Shown here: positions 18,772 to 28,272 of the stretch, one piece after another
How positions within the stretch are numbered: the first letter of the stretch is position 1
Layout of the letters: each line of letters opens with the position of its first letter
From: Rhodoferax sp.
GTDB taxonomy: Bacteria; Pseudomonadota; Gammaproteobacteria; Burkholderiales; Burkholderiaceae_C
Direction: 5' to 3'
Length of the DNA: 64,000 nucleotides
NCBI RefSeq assembly: GCF_028689295.1
Contig: NZ_JAQTWL010000011.1
Coordinates: forward strand, 1 to 64,000
Made by a program: the position numbers and the translations under genes
Notes under the pieces: model-generated
Database searches by the model: none
Told to the model about the DNA's origin: nothing
What the model saw: only the letters and a program-made list of their open reading frames with translations

Positions 18772-18787
18772 TTGACGTGCACGTCAA
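18772..18787. promoter_or_regulatory. Perfect 16-bp palindromic operator candidate upstream of etfB
   Basis: TTGACGTGCACGTCAA is its own reverse complement. It ends 62 nt before the etfB start. Palindromes of the form TTnACGTnnACGTnAA are reminiscent of sites described for regulators of branched-chain amino acid and fatty acid catabolism in proteobacteria (for example LiuR); I cannot verify the match, so the regulator is left open. Confidence 0.55.
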
Positions 18788-18849
18788 TCAGATTGATGTC
18801 GGCGCGATGCGTATTTGCCTATTTTTTAACCATCTGGAGAGAGACAGTT

Positions 18850-19599
18850 ATGAAAGTCCTGGTCGCAGTCAAGCGTGTGGTGGACTACAACGTGAAAGTC
18901 CGGGTCAAGTCGGACAACACGGCAGTGGATACCACCAACGTCAAAATGAGCATGAACCCGTTCGACGAAATCGCCATCGAAGAAGCGGTGCGCTTGCGCG
19001 AAAAAGGCGTGGCCACCGAGATCATCGCGGTCTCCTGCGGTGTCACCCAATGCCAGGAGACCCTGCGCACCGCCATGGCCATCGGCGCCGACCGCGCCAT
19101 CCTGATCGAAACCAGTGAAGAACTGCAACCCCTGGCGGTGGCCAAACTGCTCAAGGCCCTGGTGGACAAGGAACAACCCGGCCTGATCATTCTGGGCAAA
19201 CAGGCCATCGACGACGACAGCAACCAGACCGGCCAGATGCTCGCCGCCCTGGCCGACCTGCCGCAGGTCACTTTTGCCAGCAAACTTGACGTGGCAGACG
19301 GCAAAGCCACCGTGTCGCGTGAAATCGATGGCGGCTCCGAGACCCTGCAAGTCACCCTGCCGGCCGTTGTCACCGCCGACCTGCGCCTGAACGAGCCGCG
19401 TTATGTGACGCTGCCCAACATCATGAAGGCCAAGAAAAAAACGCTTGAAGTGTTCAAGCCGGAAGACCTGGGCGTGGATGTGAGCCCGCGCATCAAGACG
19501 CTCAAGATCAACGAGCCGCCCAAACGCAGCGCCGGTGTCAAAGTGCCCGACGTCGCCACCCTGGTGGCCAAACTGAAAACTGAAGCCAAAGTCATCTGA
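18850..19599 (+). CDS. etfB: Electron transfer flavoprotein beta subunit
   Basis: A 249-aa ETF beta subunit that, with the alpha subunit, carries electrons from acyl-CoA dehydrogenases to ETF-quinone oxidoreductase. Recognisable features are [20 protein letters not shown] at the start, [18 protein letters not shown], and the [19 protein letters not shown] signature region. ATG 18850 is preceded by CTGGAGAGAGACAGTT. The alpha-subunit gene follows after a REP-like hairpin, and an acyl-CoA dehydrogenase comes next, a functionally coherent set. Confidence 0.96.
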   Translation: MKVLVAVKRVVDYNVKVRVKSDNTAVDTTNVKMSMNPFDEIAIEEAVRLREKGVATEIIAVSCGVTQCQETLRTAMAIGADRAILIETSEELQPLAVAKLLKALVDKEQPGLIILGKQAIDDDSNQTGQMLAALADLPQVTFASKLDVADGKATVSREIDGGSETLQVTLPAVVTADLRLNEPRYVTLPNIMKAKKKTLEVFKPEDLGVDVSPRIKTLKINEPPKRSAGVKVPDVATLVAKLKTEAKVI

Positions 19600-19622
19600 C
19601 TCACCCAATGAACAGAAACTCC

Positions 19623-19692
19623 GTCACTGCGAGCGCAGCGCGGCAGTCCATGAAATCCTGGATTGCCACGTCGCTGCGCTCCTCGCAATGAC
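19623..19692. repeat. REP-like hairpin between etfB and etfA
   Basis: GTCACTGCGAG at 19623 pairs with CTCGCAATGAC ending at 19692 (one mismatch), with inner complementary segments including GCGCAGCGCGGCAGTCCA against GGATTGCC...GCTGCGC. It belongs to the same family as 8661-8730 and the palindrome inside tex. Lying between two co-transcribed genes, it could affect relative mRNA stability of etfB and etfA (inference). Confidence 0.82.
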
Positions 19693-19724
19693 GACTTTCT
19701 CATGAACTTATTGAAGGAATCCCC

Positions 19725-20654
19725 ATGACCACCCTCGTCATTGCCGAACACGACAACGCCACCCTCAAGCCTGCCACCCTCAACACCGTCACCGCCGCGC
19801 TTCAGTGCGGCGGTGACGTGCACGTGCTCATTGCCGGCCACAACGCTGGAGCGGCTGCTGCTGCAGCCGCCCAAATCGCCGGTGTCAGCAAAGTGCTGCA
19901 CATCGACGCTGAAAGCCTGGCGCATGGCATCGCGGAAAACGTCACCGTGCAAATTGTCGCGCTGGCCGCAAGCTACAGCCACCTGCTGTTCCCGGCCACG
20001 GCTTGCGGCAAAAACGTGGCGCCGCGCGTGGCCGCCAAGCTCGATGTGGGCCAGCTCTCGGATGTCACCAAAGTGATCAGCCCTGACACCTTCGAGCGCC
20101 CGATTTATGCCGGCAACGCCATCGCCACCGTGCAAAGCACAGACGCCATCAAGGTATTGACCGTGCGCACCACCGGCTTCGATGCGGCCGCGCAGGGTGG
20201 CAGTGGCGCCATCGACACCATCGCTGCCGTGGCAGTTTCTGGCAACACCAGCTACCTCGGCTCAGAGATCGCCAAGAACGACCGGCCTGAGCTGACCGCC
20301 GCCAAGGTGATCGTCAGCGGTGGCCGCGCTTTGGCTTCCAGCGAGAAGTTCAACGAAATCCTGACACCGCTGGCCGACAAGCTCGGTGCGGCCATTGGCG
20401 CCAGCCGCGCGGCCGTGGACGCCGGCTATGCCGCCAACGACCTGCAAGTGGGCCAGACCGGCAAGATCGTCGCGCCCCAGCTCTACATCGCCGTGGGCAT
20501 CAGCGGCGCCATCCAGCACCTGGCCGGCATGAAGGACAGCAAGGTGATCGTGGCCATCAACAAGGACCCCGAGGCGCCCATCTTCAGCGTCGCCGACTAC
20601 GGCCTGGAAGCCGACCTGTTCGTGGCCGTGCCCGAGTTGGTGGCAGCGCTTTGA
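19725..20654 (+). CDS. etfA: Electron transfer flavoprotein alpha subunit
   Basis: A 309-aa ETF alpha subunit. The C-terminal FAD-binding half carries [45 protein letters not shown] and [20 protein letters not shown], the classic ETF-alpha signature. The N-terminal part matches the family layout ([20 protein letters not shown]). ATG 19725 follows AAGGAATCCCC. The stop codon TGA (20652-20654) lies inside the first copy of a 56-bp tandem repeat, so the 3' untranslated region is made of repeat DNA. Confidence 0.96.
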   Translation: MTTLVIAEHDNATLKPATLNTVTAALQCGGDVHVLIAGHNAGAAAAAAAQIAGVSKVLHIDAESLAHGIAENVTVQIVALAASYSHLLFPATACGKNVAPRVAAKLDVGQLSDVTKVISPDTFERPIYAGNAIATVQSTDAIKVLTVRTTGFDAAAQGGSGAIDTIAAVAVSGNTSYLGSEIAKNDRPELTAAKVIVSGGRALASSEKFNEILTPLADKLGAAIGASRAAVDAGYAANDLQVGQTGKIVAPQLYIAVGISGAIQHLAGMKDSKVIVAINKDPEAPIFSVADYGLEADLFVAVPELVAAL

Positions 20655-20762
20655 TACCTTGCGGGTCAGACTACTCGCGCAGCGACGTGCTTTGCCCCCA
20701 ACTGATTTGATACCTTGCGGGTCAGACCACTCGCGCAGCGACGTGCTCTGACCCCAACTGAT
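20651..20762. repeat. Two tandem 56-bp stem-loop repeats (etfA 3' end)
   Basis: Two directly repeated 56-bp units (20651-20706 and 20707-20762) differ at three positions. Each contains GCGGGTCAGAC-ACTCGCGCAGCGACGTGCT-TGACCCC-like sequence. The second copy forms an imperfect hairpin through GGGTCAGACCAC and GTGCTCTGACCC, with inner TCGC/GCGA pairing; copy 1 has lost part of the pairing. The reverse complement of the same unit occurs twice, again with 56-bp period, at 63278-63389. The pair fills the interval between etfA and the acyl-CoA dehydrogenase and includes the etfA stop codon. Confidence 0.9.
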
Positions 20763-20775
20763 TAAGGAAATACCC

Positions 20776-22566
20776 ATGAGCTACATCGCCCCCGTCAAAG
20801 ATATGCTGTTCAATATCCAGCACCTCGCTGGCATTGACCAGATTGCGCAACTCCCCGGCATGGAAGACGCCGGCCTGGAGACCGCGCAAGCCGTGCTCGA
20901 AGAAGCCGCCAAGTTCTGCGAAGGCGTGCTCGCGCCCCTGAACTGGGAGGGCGATAAAAACCCGTCCACCTGGAAAGACGGCGTGGTCACCGCCAGCCCG
21001 GGCTTCAAGCAAGCCTTCAAGCAATACACGGAGGCCGGTTGGCAAGGCCTGCAACACCCCAGCGACTTCGGCGGCCAGGGCCTGCCCAAGACCATCGGCT
21101 CGGCCGTGGGTGAAATGCAAAACTCGGCCAACATGAGCTTTGCCCTGTGCCCGCTACTCACCGACGGCGCCATCGAGGCGCTGCTCACGGCAGGCTCACC
21201 CGAACTCAATGCCATCTACCTCGAAAAACTCGTCAGCGGTGAATGGACCGGCACCATGAACTTGACCGAGCCGCAGGCTGGCAGCGACCTGGCCGCGGTT
21301 CGCACCAGGGCCGAACCCCGGGCCGACGGCTCATACACGGTGTTTGGCACCAAAATCTTCATCACCTGGGGTGAGCACGACATGGCGGACAACATCATCC
21401 ACCTGGTGCTGGCCCGCGTCACCGGCGCACCCGAGGGCGTGAAAGGCATCAGCCTGTTCGTGGTGCCCAAATTCATGGTCAACCAGAACGGCAGCATCGG
21501 TGCGCGCAACGACGTGCATTGCGTCAGCATCGAACACAAGATGGGCATCAAGGCCAGCCCGACGGCGGTGCTGCAATTTGGCGACCACGGCGGTGCTGTG
21601 GGCTACCTGGTGGGCCAGGAAAACCGCGGCCTCGAATACATGTTCATCATGATGAACGCCGCGCGTTACGGCGTCGGTGTGCAGGGTATCGCCATTGCCG
21701 AGGCCGCTTACCAAAAAGCCGTGGAATTTGCCAAAGAGCGCATTCAAAGCCGCCCGGTCGATGGCTCGCTGCCAGCGGCCGGCCCCATCATCCACCACCC
21801 GGATGTCAAACGCATGCTGATGACCATGCGCGCCTACACAGAAGGCTGTCGAGCGCTTTCCAGCGTGGCCGCTGCCGCCTATGACGCCGCGCACCACCAC
21901 CAGGACGCCGACACGCGCAAGCAAAACCAGGCCTTCTATGAATTCATGGTGCCGCTGATCAAGGGTTTTAGTACCGAGATGAGCCTGGAAGTGACATCCC
22001 TTGGCGTGCAGGTGCATGGCGGCATGGGCTTCATCGAGGAAACCGGTTGCGCCCAGTACTACCGCGACGCCAAGATACTGACCATTTATGAGGGCACGAC
22101 CGCCATCCAGGCCAACGACCTGGTGGGGCGCAAGACGGCGCGCGACGGCGGCCAGACCGCCAAAGGCCTTGCCGCGCAAATCGAGGCCACCGAATTCGAG
22201 TTGCTGCAAACCGGCAGCGATGACGCCCAGGCTGTGGCCAAACGCCTCAAGGCGGCGCGACTGGCGTTCCTCGACGTCGTGACGTTTGTCGCTAGCAACA
22301 CCAAGACGCAGCCCAACGACGTGTTTGCCGGCAGCGTGCCCTACCTGATGCTCTCGGGCAACCTGATGGCAGGCTGGCAACTGGCGCGCGCCCTGCTGGT
22401 CGCCCAGGAGCAATTGGCCCAGGGGAACGACACCGCGTTCATGCGGGCCAAGATCACCACCGCACGCTTTTACGCCGACCACCTGCTGACCAAGGCTCCG
22501 GGGCTGCGGGACAGCATTGTGGAGGGGGCGGGTTGCGTGACGGGGTTGGCGATTGAGGCGTTTTGA
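20776..22566 (+). CDS. Acyl-CoA dehydrogenase, long form with C-terminal domain
   Basis: A 596-aa FAD-dependent acyl-CoA dehydrogenase of the longer class. The N-terminal MSYIAPVKDMLFNI is typical of these proteins. FAD/substrate blocks are present: MNLTEPQAGSDLAAVRTRAE, KIFITWGEHDM, VSIEHKMGIKASPTAVLQFG and LGVQVHGGMGFIEETGCAQY. The extra C-terminal ~130 residues form the domain typical of long FadE-like/DmdC-like members. Electrons would pass to the ETF encoded just upstream. Chain-length specificity cannot be told from sequence. Start ATG 20776 follows AAGGAAATACCC just outside the tandem repeat. Confidence 0.94.
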   Translation: MSYIAPVKDMLFNIQHLAGIDQIAQLPGMEDAGLETAQAVLEEAAKFCEGVLAPLNWEGDKNPSTWKDGVVTASPGFKQAFKQYTEAGWQGLQHPSDFGGQGLPKTIGSAVGEMQNSANMSFALCPLLTDGAIEALLTAGSPELNAIYLEKLVSGEWTGTMNLTEPQAGSDLAAVRTRAEPRADGSYTVFGTKIFITWGEHDMADNIIHLVLARVTGAPEGVKGISLFVVPKFMVNQNGSIGARNDVHCVSIEHKMGIKASPTAVLQFGDHGGAVGYLVGQENRGLEYMFIMMNAARYGVGVQGIAIAEAAYQKAVEFAKERIQSRPVDGSLPAAGPIIHHPDVKRMLMTMRAYTEGCRALSSVAAAAYDAAHHHQDADTRKQNQAFYEFMVPLIKGFSTEMSLEVTSLGVQVHGGMGFIEETGCAQYYRDAKILTIYEGTTAIQANDLVGRKTARDGGQTAKGLAAQIEATEFELLQTGSDDAQAVAKRLKAARLAFLDVVTFVASNTKTQPNDVFAGSVPYLMLSGNLMAGWQLARALLVAQEQLAQGNDTAFMRAKITTARFYADHLLTKAPGLRDSIVEGAGCVTGLAIEAF

Positions 22567-22605
22567 TGGTGTTACCGCAAGCACTTGCCTGATTGAAATC
22601 CGGAA

Positions 22606-22634
22606 GCCCGGCTGCAGCGAAGCGCGATCCGGGC
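22606..22634. repeat. Short REP-like inverted repeat between convergent genes
   Basis: GCCCGG (22606-22611) and CCGGGC (22629-22634) flank CTGCAGCGAAGCGCGAT. Similar GCCCGG...GCGAAGCG...CCGGGC elements are frequent intergenic repeats in proteobacteria. The 208-bp interval between the acyl-CoA dehydrogenase and the beta-CASP gene holds nothing else I can support. Confidence 0.55.
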
Positions 22635-22774
22635 AATCTTCGCTGGCTCGGGGTTGGCAGCTTGACATCCCATACTTTTACTTCAAGAGCCCCGGCTCGC
22701 CATGCCCGATGGGCAGAAATTTTCCATGCGCATCGACTCAACGCGTTGCGCGCTCACCATGACACCCCCCATTC

Positions 22775-24139
22775 TCAGGTTGGCCAGGTCGAGCCCTGTT
22801 CAGGCACCACCGCGCGCCAACCGAGTTCGTGCTTGATTCGGGCGCGCAGGACGTCGGCGGGTCCGGCCTCGCCGTGCACTACATAGACCTGGTCAGGCGC
22901 TTGCGGCATGGTGCGCAGCCAGGCCATCAACTGGTTGCCGTCGGCATGGGCCGAGGCTGATTCCAGTTGCACCACTTCGGCGTTTACCTCGACATCGCGC
23001 CCATGGATGCGGACCGACTTGGCGCCGCTGGCCAGCGTGGCGCCACGGGTGCCAGGCGCCTGGTAGCCCGCCAGGATGATCATGTTGCGGTGGTCGCCCG
23101 CATAGTGTTCCAGGTGGTGCAGCACGCGCCCGCCGGTGGCCATGCCGCTGGCCGACAAGATCACCATGGGGCCGTGGCGGCTGGCCAGCGCCTTGGATTC
23201 GTCGGTGCTGTTGACCATGGTGGCGCTGTGGGTGAGCGCATGGGTGTCCTGGCGGCTCAGGCGGTGCTCGCCGGGGTGGTTTTCAAACAAGTGTGTGGTG
23301 TGCACCGCCATCGGACTGTCCAGAAAAACAGGCAGCGAGTTTGGCAGTTCACCCTTCATCTTGAGCAGGTGAATGGCGTGCAGCAAAGCCTGGGCACGTC
23401 CCACGGCAAACACCGGCACCACGGCCACGCCGCCGCGCTTGGCAACGCGCTGCAAGGCTGGCGACAGTTCGGCCAGAACGTCTTCCTTGGGATGGATGCG
23501 GTCGCCGTAAGTGGATTCGATCAGTATCGTGTCGGCTTGCGGCGCGGCATCTGGCGGGCTCATGATCAGATCGTCCGGGCGGCCGAGGTCGCCCGAGAAC
23601 AAGATGCGCCGACCCGCCACTTCGAGCAGGATGCTCGATGCGCCCAAGATGTGCCCGGCTGAACTGAAGGTCGCTTTCCAGCCGGGCATGGGTGTGATGA
23701 CTTTGTCGAATTCCACCGCCTTGATCAAGGGCAGCGCGTCGAGCGCGTCCTGCCGTGTGTACAAAGGCAGCGCCGGGGCGTGCTTTGAAAAACCATGGCG
23801 GTTGGCAAAGGCGGCGTCTTCCTCCTGGATATGACCGCTGTCGGGCCAAAGAATGCGGCACAAGTCGCGTGTGCCCGGGGTGGCATGGACGTGGCCGGCA
23901 AAGCCTTCTCTGACCAGCAACGGCATGTGGCCGCTGTGGTCCAGATGGGCGTGGGTCAACAGCACCGCATGAATCTGGTCGGGCGGCACGGGCAGCGGGG
24001 TCCAGTTGCGCAGCCGCAATTGCTTGTAGCCCTGGAACAGGCCGCAGTCCACCAGCAGGCGTTTGCCGTCGTGCTGAACCAGGTATTTGGAGCCGGTGAC
24101 GGTGCTGGCACCGCCCAGAAAGGTGATGGTCACGCTCAT
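22775..24139 (-). CDS. MBL-fold beta-CASP hydrolase (RNA exonuclease-like)
   Basis: A 454-aa protein with metallo-beta-lactamase fold and beta-CASP/RMMBL extension. The zinc site reads LLTHAHLDHSGHMPLL; the start MSVTITFLGGASTVTGSKYL and the later FSGDLGRPDDLIM and ESTYGDRIHP blocks follow the family order. The C-terminal half includes VILSASGMATGGRVLHHLEHY, LAGYQAPGTRG and SASAHADGNQLMAWL. Relatives are RNA-processing nucleases or uncharacterised hydrolases; the exact role is not readable. The ATG at 24139 is preferred (upstream GAGACTCGAC; GGAG-like site) over an ORF start at 24190 that runs into the dnaJ terminator. Confidence 0.88.
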   Translation of the reverse strand: MSVTITFLGGASTVTGSKYLVQHDGKRLLVDCGLFQGYKQLRLRNWTPLPVPPDQIHAVLLTHAHLDHSGHMPLLVREGFAGHVHATPGTRDLCRILWPDSGHIQEEDAAFANRHGFSKHAPALPLYTRQDALDALPLIKAVEFDKVITPMPGWKATFSSAGHILGASSILLEVAGRRILFSGDLGRPDDLIMSPPDAAPQADTILIESTYGDRIHPKEDVLAELSPALQRVAKRGGVAVVPVFAVGRAQALLHAIHLLKMKGELPNSLPVFLDSPMAVHTTHLFENHPGEHRLSRQDTHALTHSATMVNSTDESKALASRHGPMVILSASGMATGGRVLHHLEHYAGDHRNMIILAGYQAPGTRGATLASGAKSVRIHGRDVEVNAEVVQLESASAHADGNQLMAWLRTMPQAPDQVYVVHGEAGPADVLRARIKHELGWRAVVPEQGSTWPT

Positions 24140-24163
24140 GTCGAGTCTCCTTGTGTTGCCCAA

Positions 24164-24202
24164 ACAAAAAGCCACGTTGTTGCAACTCAACAGCGTGGCT
24201 TG
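24164..24202 (-). terminator. Intrinsic terminator after dnaJ
   Basis: On the minus strand AAGCCACG (24202-24195) pairs with CGTGGCTT (24176-24169) around a TGTTGAGTTGCAACA core that itself can pair, followed by TTTTTG. This lies about 40 bp beyond the dnaJ stop and before the beta-CASP gene, so it probably ends the chaperone transcript. Confidence 0.8.
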
Positions 24203-24239
24203 ATTCTGGCCCTTTTAAAGGTCGATCAGGCGACAAATA

Positions 24240-25373
24240 TCAACTGAAAAAGCTTTTCAGCCGATCGGTCCAGCTGTCGCCGCTGGGCGAGTGCTTGCTG
24301 CCATCTTTTTTCAACGACTCGTCCAGTTCGCGCATCAGCTTGCGTTGGTGTTCAGTCAACTTGACGGGTGTTTCAACCAGGATGTGGCAGTACAGGTCGC
24401 CGGGGTAGTTGGAGCGCACGCCCTTAATGCCCTTGCCGCGCAGGCGGAACTGCTTGCCGGTTTGCGTGCCTTCCGGGATGTCGATGGCGGCCTTGCCTTC
24501 GAGCGTGGGCACGTCGATTTCACCGCCGAGAGAGGCGGTAACGATGCTGATCGGCACCGAGCAGTGCAGGTCGTCGCCATCACGCTCGAAGATGTCGTGT
24601 TTTTTCAGGCGGATTTCAATATACAGGTCGCCGGGCGGGCCGCCATTGGTGCCGGGCTCGCCATTGCCGGCGCTGCGTATGCGCATTCCGCCGTCGATAC
24701 CCACCGGAATCTTGACTTCGAGGGTTTTCTGTTTTTTGATCTTGCCCTGGCCGTGGCAGGCGGTGCAGGGCTCGGGAATGACCTTGCCGGTGCCGTGGCA
24801 GGTGGGGCAGGTCTGCTGCACGCTGAAAAAGCCCTGGCGCATTTGCACCGCACCGGAGCCGCCACAGGTACCGCAGGTCTTGGCCTTGGTGCCGGGCTTG
24901 GCACCGGTGCCTTGACAGGTGTCGCAGCTGTCCCAGCTGGGGATGCGGATTTGCGCATCCTTGCCCTTGGCTGCTTCTTCCAGCGTGATTTCCATGGCAT
25001 AGCTCAGGTCGCTGCCGCGGAACACCTGTCGGCCACCGGCACGGCCACCGCGTTGCTGGCCGAACATGTCGCCAAAAATGTCGCCAAAGGCTTCGGCAAA
25101 ACCGCCGTAGGCTTCGCCACCCGCGCCGCCGCGCATGTTGGGATCGACCCCGGCAAAGCCGTGCTGGTCGTAGGCCGCACGCTTTTGCGGGTCCGACAGC
25201 ATCTCGTAGGCTTCCTTGGATTCCTTGAACTTTTCCTCGGCGGCTTTGGCACCATCCCCGCTGTTGCGGTCAGGGTGGTGCTTCATCGCGTGCTTGCGAT
25301 AGGCCTTTTTGATTTCTTCGTCCGAGGCGTTCTTGGGAACACCCAGCACTTCGTAATAATCTCTTTTGGACAT
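24240..25373 (-). CDS. dnaJ: Chaperone DnaJ (Hsp40)
   Basis: A 377-aa class I DnaJ. The J domain (residues 1-70) has the HPD motif in [11 protein letters not shown]; a Gly/Phe-rich stretch ([20 protein letters not shown]) follows. The four zinc-finger repeats are visible as [32 protein letters not shown] and CTACHGQGK. The C-terminal substrate-binding region is complete. DnaJ delivers unfolded protein to DnaK and stimulates its ATPase. It lies 100 bp downstream of dnaK and is followed by an intrinsic terminator. Confidence 0.98.
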   Translation of the reverse strand: MSKRDYYEVLGVPKNASDEEIKKAYRKHAMKHHPDRNSGDGAKAAEEKFKESKEAYEMLSDPQKRAAYDQHGFAGVDPNMRGGAGGEAYGGFAEAFGDIFGDMFGQQRGGRAGGRQVFRGSDLSYAMEITLEEAAKGKDAQIRIPSWDSCDTCQGTGAKPGTKAKTCGTCGGSGAVQMRQGFFSVQQTCPTCHGTGKVIPEPCTACHGQGKIKKQKTLEVKIPVGIDGGMRIRSAGNGEPGTNGGPPGDLYIEIRLKKHDIFERDGDDLHCSVPISIVTASLGGEIDVPTLEGKAAIDIPEGTQTGKQFRLRGKGIKGVRSNYPGDLYCHILVETPVKLTEHQRKLMRELDESLKKDGSKHSPSGDSWTDRLKSFFS

Positions 25374-25473
25374 GGTCTGTGGTTGCCTGATGTCAATGCA
25401 AACGCCGCGGTGAACGTTTCAAGGTTCAGCGCGGCGCATGCGAACGGTTTAAAGACAGGGTGACAACAAGCGC

Positions 25474-27420
25474 TTAGGGCTTCTTGACTTCTTTCACTTC
25501 TGCATCGACCACATTGTCGTCGGCCTGGGCCGCACCGCCTTGGGGACCGGCCTGACCAGCCTCACCGCCAGCGGTGCCTTCGGCGGCCTGCTTGGCCTGC
25601 ATGTCGGCATACATTTTTTCACCGAGCTTCTGGCTCACCGTCATCAGGGCCGCGCTCTTCTCGTCGATTGCCGTCTTGTCGTCGGTCTTGAGGGCTTCCT
25701 CAAGGGCTTTTATGGCGGCTTCAATGCTGGTTTTCTCAGCCGCATCAATCTTGTCACCGTACTCGGTCAGGCTCTTCTTGACGCTGTGCAGGCTGGCATC
25801 GGCCTGGTTCTTGGACTGCACCAGTTCCAGCTTCTTCTTGTCATCGGCGGAGTTGAGTTCAGCATCCTTGACCATTTGCTGGATTTCAGCTTCGGTCAGG
25901 CCGGAGTTGGCCTTGATGGTGATCTTGTTCTCCTTGCCGGTGCCTTTGTCCTTGGCGCCCACATGCAAAATGCCGTTGGCATCGATGTCGAAGGACACCT
26001 CGATTTGCGGGGTGCCGCGCGACGCGGGCGGGATTCCTTCGAGGTTGAACTCGCCCAGCAGCTTGTTGCCGGCGGCAATCTCGCGCTCGCCCTGGAACAC
26101 CTTGATGGTCACCGCTGGCTGGTTGTCGTCGGCGGTCGAGAAGGTTTGCGCAAACTTGGTCGGAATCGTGGTGTTCTTGGTGATCATCTTGGTCATGACA
26201 CCGCCCAGGGTTTCAATGCCCAGGCTCAAGGGGGTCACGTCGAGCAGCAACACGTCCTTGCGGTCACCCGAGAGCACCTGGCCCTGAATGGCGGCGCCCA
26301 CCGCCACGGCCTCGTCAGGGTTGACGTCCTTGCGCGGCTCCTTGCCAAACAGTTCTTTGACCTTTTCCTGCACCTTGGGCATGCGCGTCATGCCGCCGAC
26401 CAGAATCACGTCGTTGATGTCGGAGGCGCTCACGCCGGCGTCCTTCAGGGCGGTGCGGCAGGGCGCGATGGTGCGCTCGATCAGCTCTTCCACCAGGCTT
26501 TCCAGCTTGGCTCGGGTGAGCTTGATGTTGAGGTGCTTCGGGCCCGAGGCATCGGCCGTCACGTAGGGCAGGTTGATGTCGGTCTGGGCGCTGCTGGAGA
26601 GCTCGATCTTGGCTTTTTCAGCGGCTTCTTTCAGGCGTTGCAGCGCCAGCACGTCCTTGCCCAGGTCAACGCCCTGTTCTTTCTTGAACTCGGCAATCAC
26701 GAAGTCGATGATGCGCTGGTCGAAGTCTTCGCCGCCCAGGAAAGTGTCGCCATTGGTGGACAGCACTTCGAACTGCTTCTCGCCATCGACATCGGCAATT
26801 TCGATGATCGACACGTCGAAGGTGCCGCCGCCGAGGTCATACACCGCAATCTTGCGGTCGCCTTTTTCGTTTTTGTCCATGCCAAAGGCCAGTGCCGCGG
26901 CGGTGGGCTCGTTGATGATGCGCTTGACGTCCAGGCCTGCAATGCGGCCCGCATCCTTGGTGGCCTGGCGCTGGGCATCGTTGAAGTAGGCCGGCACGGT
27001 GATCACGGCTTCTGTCACCGGCTCGCCCAGATAGTCTTCAGCGGTCTTCTTCATCTTGCGAAGAATGTCGGCGCTGATTTGTTGCGGCGCCATGCGGTTG
27101 CCGCGCACATCGACCCAGGCGTCGCCATTGTCAGCTGCCGCAATCGTGTAGGGCATCAGGTCGATGTCTTTCTGCACTTCTTTTTCGGTGAACTTGCGAC
27201 CAATCAGGCGCTTGACGGCGTAGATCGTGTTCTTGGGATTGGTGACGGCCTGGCGCTTGGCCGAGGCACCCACCAGCACTTCGCCGTCTTCCTGGTAGGC
27301 AATGATGGAAGGCGTGGTGCGGGCACCCTCGGCGTTTTCAATCACTTTGGCGGTGTTGCCTTCCATGACGGCGACGCAGCTGTTGGTGGTGCCCAAGTCG
27401 ATACCAATGATTCTTCCCAT
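25474..27420 (-). CDS. dnaK: Chaperone DnaK (Hsp70)
   Basis: A 648-aa Hsp70. Family signatures are [17 protein letters not shown] at the N-terminus, [16 protein letters not shown] and [20 protein letters not shown] in the ATPase domain, and [20 protein letters not shown] in the linker/substrate domain. The C-terminus ends in the acidic [17 protein letters not shown] tail expected of proteobacterial DnaK. ATG 27420 follows TTAAGGAAGCATC. It lies between grpE and dnaJ. A possible weak heat-shock promoter precedes it in addition to the one before grpE. Confidence 0.99.
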   Translation of the reverse strand: MGRIIGIDLGTTNSCVAVMEGNTAKVIENAEGARTTPSIIAYQEDGEVLVGASAKRQAVTNPKNTIYAVKRLIGRKFTEKEVQKDIDLMPYTIAAADNGDAWVDVRGNRMAPQQISADILRKMKKTAEDYLGEPVTEAVITVPAYFNDAQRQATKDAGRIAGLDVKRIINEPTAAALAFGMDKNEKGDRKIAVYDLGGGTFDVSIIEIADVDGEKQFEVLSTNGDTFLGGEDFDQRIIDFVIAEFKKEQGVDLGKDVLALQRLKEAAEKAKIELSSSAQTDINLPYVTADASGPKHLNIKLTRAKLESLVEELIERTIAPCRTALKDAGVSASDINDVILVGGMTRMPKVQEKVKELFGKEPRKDVNPDEAVAVGAAIQGQVLSGDRKDVLLLDVTPLSLGIETLGGVMTKMITKNTTIPTKFAQTFSTADDNQPAVTIKVFQGEREIAAGNKLLGEFNLEGIPPASRGTPQIEVSFDIDANGILHVGAKDKGTGKENKITIKANSGLTEAEIQQMVKDAELNSADDKKKLELVQSKNQADASLHSVKKSLTEYGDKIDAAEKTSIEAAIKALEEALKTDDKTAIDEKSAALMTVSQKLGEKMYADMQAKQAAEGTAGGEAGQAGPQGGAAQADDNVVDAEVKEVKKP

Positions 27421-27507
27421 GATGCTTCCTTAAATGTTTGGACCTGCACCGAACTGCTGTGCAGCAGGTGCTCGTGCCCGGAGGGTTTTGAAATTCAGAT
27501 GTGAGTC

Positions 27508-27535
27508 AAGTGCGGCTGGCGGCTGCTTTTTCAAG
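27508..27535 (-). promoter_or_regulatory. Possible weak sigma-32 promoter before dnaK
   Basis: Minus strand CTTGAAA (27535-27529), a perfect -35 heat-shock element, is followed after 13 nt by CCGCACTT (27515-27508), which matches only 5 of 8 bases of the CCCCATAT consensus. It lies in the grpE-dnaK gap. Listed as a candidate only. Confidence 0.35.
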
Positions 27536-27548
27536 CCGGAACCCACAA

Positions 27549-28127
27549 TTATTTTGCGGCTGCCACGGTGACCAGCGCCGGGCGCAGCACGCGCTCGGCA
27601 ATCAGGTAGCCCTTTTGCAGCACCGCGACCACGGTGTTGGCCTCCTGCTCAGAGGGCACCACGCTGATGGCCTGGTGCTGGTGCGGGTCGAATTTGTCGC
27701 CGGCGGCCGGGTTGATGGCAATGATTTTGTTGCGCTCCAGCGCCGAGACCAATTGCCGCAGCGTGGCTTGCGAGCCTTCGCGCAATTGTTCGAGGGAGGC
27801 CTCCTTGAGGGCCAGGCCTGCTTCCAGGCTGTCAATCACCGGCAGCAGGCTGTCGGCAAACGACTCCAGCGCAAATTTGCGCGCCTTGGACACTTCGTCC
27901 TCGGCGCGACGACGGGCGTTCTCCGAATCAGCCTTGGCGCGCAGGTACTGGTCGGCCAGATCGTGGCACTTGGCCTGCAGTGCGACCAGCTCGGCTTGAC
28001 AACTGGCCAGGGTCTGCACTTCCAGTTCAGGCAGGTCGGAGGATGCGCCGGCCGGGTCAATGAGGTTGGGAGTCGTGCCGGTGGCGGAGGGCTCGGAATT
28101 GGGTGGGGTCGCGCTAGGGTGGGTCAT
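27549..28127 (-). CDS. grpE: Nucleotide exchange factor GrpE
   Basis: A 192-aa GrpE. After a Pro/Ser/Thr-rich N-terminus a long coiled-coil helix ([20 protein letters not shown]) leads into the family core [36 protein letters not shown] and the beta-domain [23 protein letters not shown] end ([20 protein letters not shown]). GrpE releases ADP from DnaK. ATG 28127 is chosen; an in-frame ATG at 28154 would sit at or before the predicted sigma-32 start site and is less likely. Confidence 0.95.
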   Translation of the reverse strand: MTHPSATPPNSEPSATGTTPNLIDPAGASSDLPELEVQTLASCQAELVALQAKCHDLADQYLRAKADSENARRRAEDEVSKARKFALESFADSLLPVIDSLEAGLALKEASLEQLREGSQATLRQLVSALERNKIIAINPAAGDKFDPHQHQAISVVPSEQEANTVVAVLQKGYLIAERVLRPALVTVAAAK

Positions 28128-28161
28128 GCAGGTGCCATTGGGTTGAAACAACAAGCCTCAG

Positions 28162-28189
28162 AGATGGGGATTGAAGCCGTGTTTGCAAG
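28162..28189 (-). promoter_or_regulatory. Sigma-32 heat-shock promoter of grpE
   Basis: On the minus strand the -35 element CTTGCAA (28189-28183) and -10 element CCCCATCT (28169-28162) are separated by 13 bp, matching the CTTGAAA-N13-CCCCATAT heat-shock consensus with one mismatch in each box. The -10 ends 34 bp before the grpE start codon. Confidence 0.8.
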
Positions 28190-28229
28190 TGGGGCCGACA
28201 AAAAATGTTGTCGGACCGGCTGGCATGCA

Positions 28230-28253
28230 AAAAAAGCGGGCCGATGCCCGCTG
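28230..28253 (-). terminator. Intrinsic terminator of the FKBP gene
   Basis: Minus strand AGCGGGC-ATCG-GCCCGCT followed by a run of seven T. It starts about 20 bp past the FKBP stop and separates that gene from the grpE heat-shock promoter. Confidence 0.88.
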
Positions 28254-28272
28254 GTTCGCAGATGGCGAGCGC

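Noticed and set aside
25540..27504. A 654-codon open frame antisense to dnaK
   Set aside because: Long antisense frames opposite dnaK are a well-known by-product of its codon usage. No domain or ribosome site supports it.
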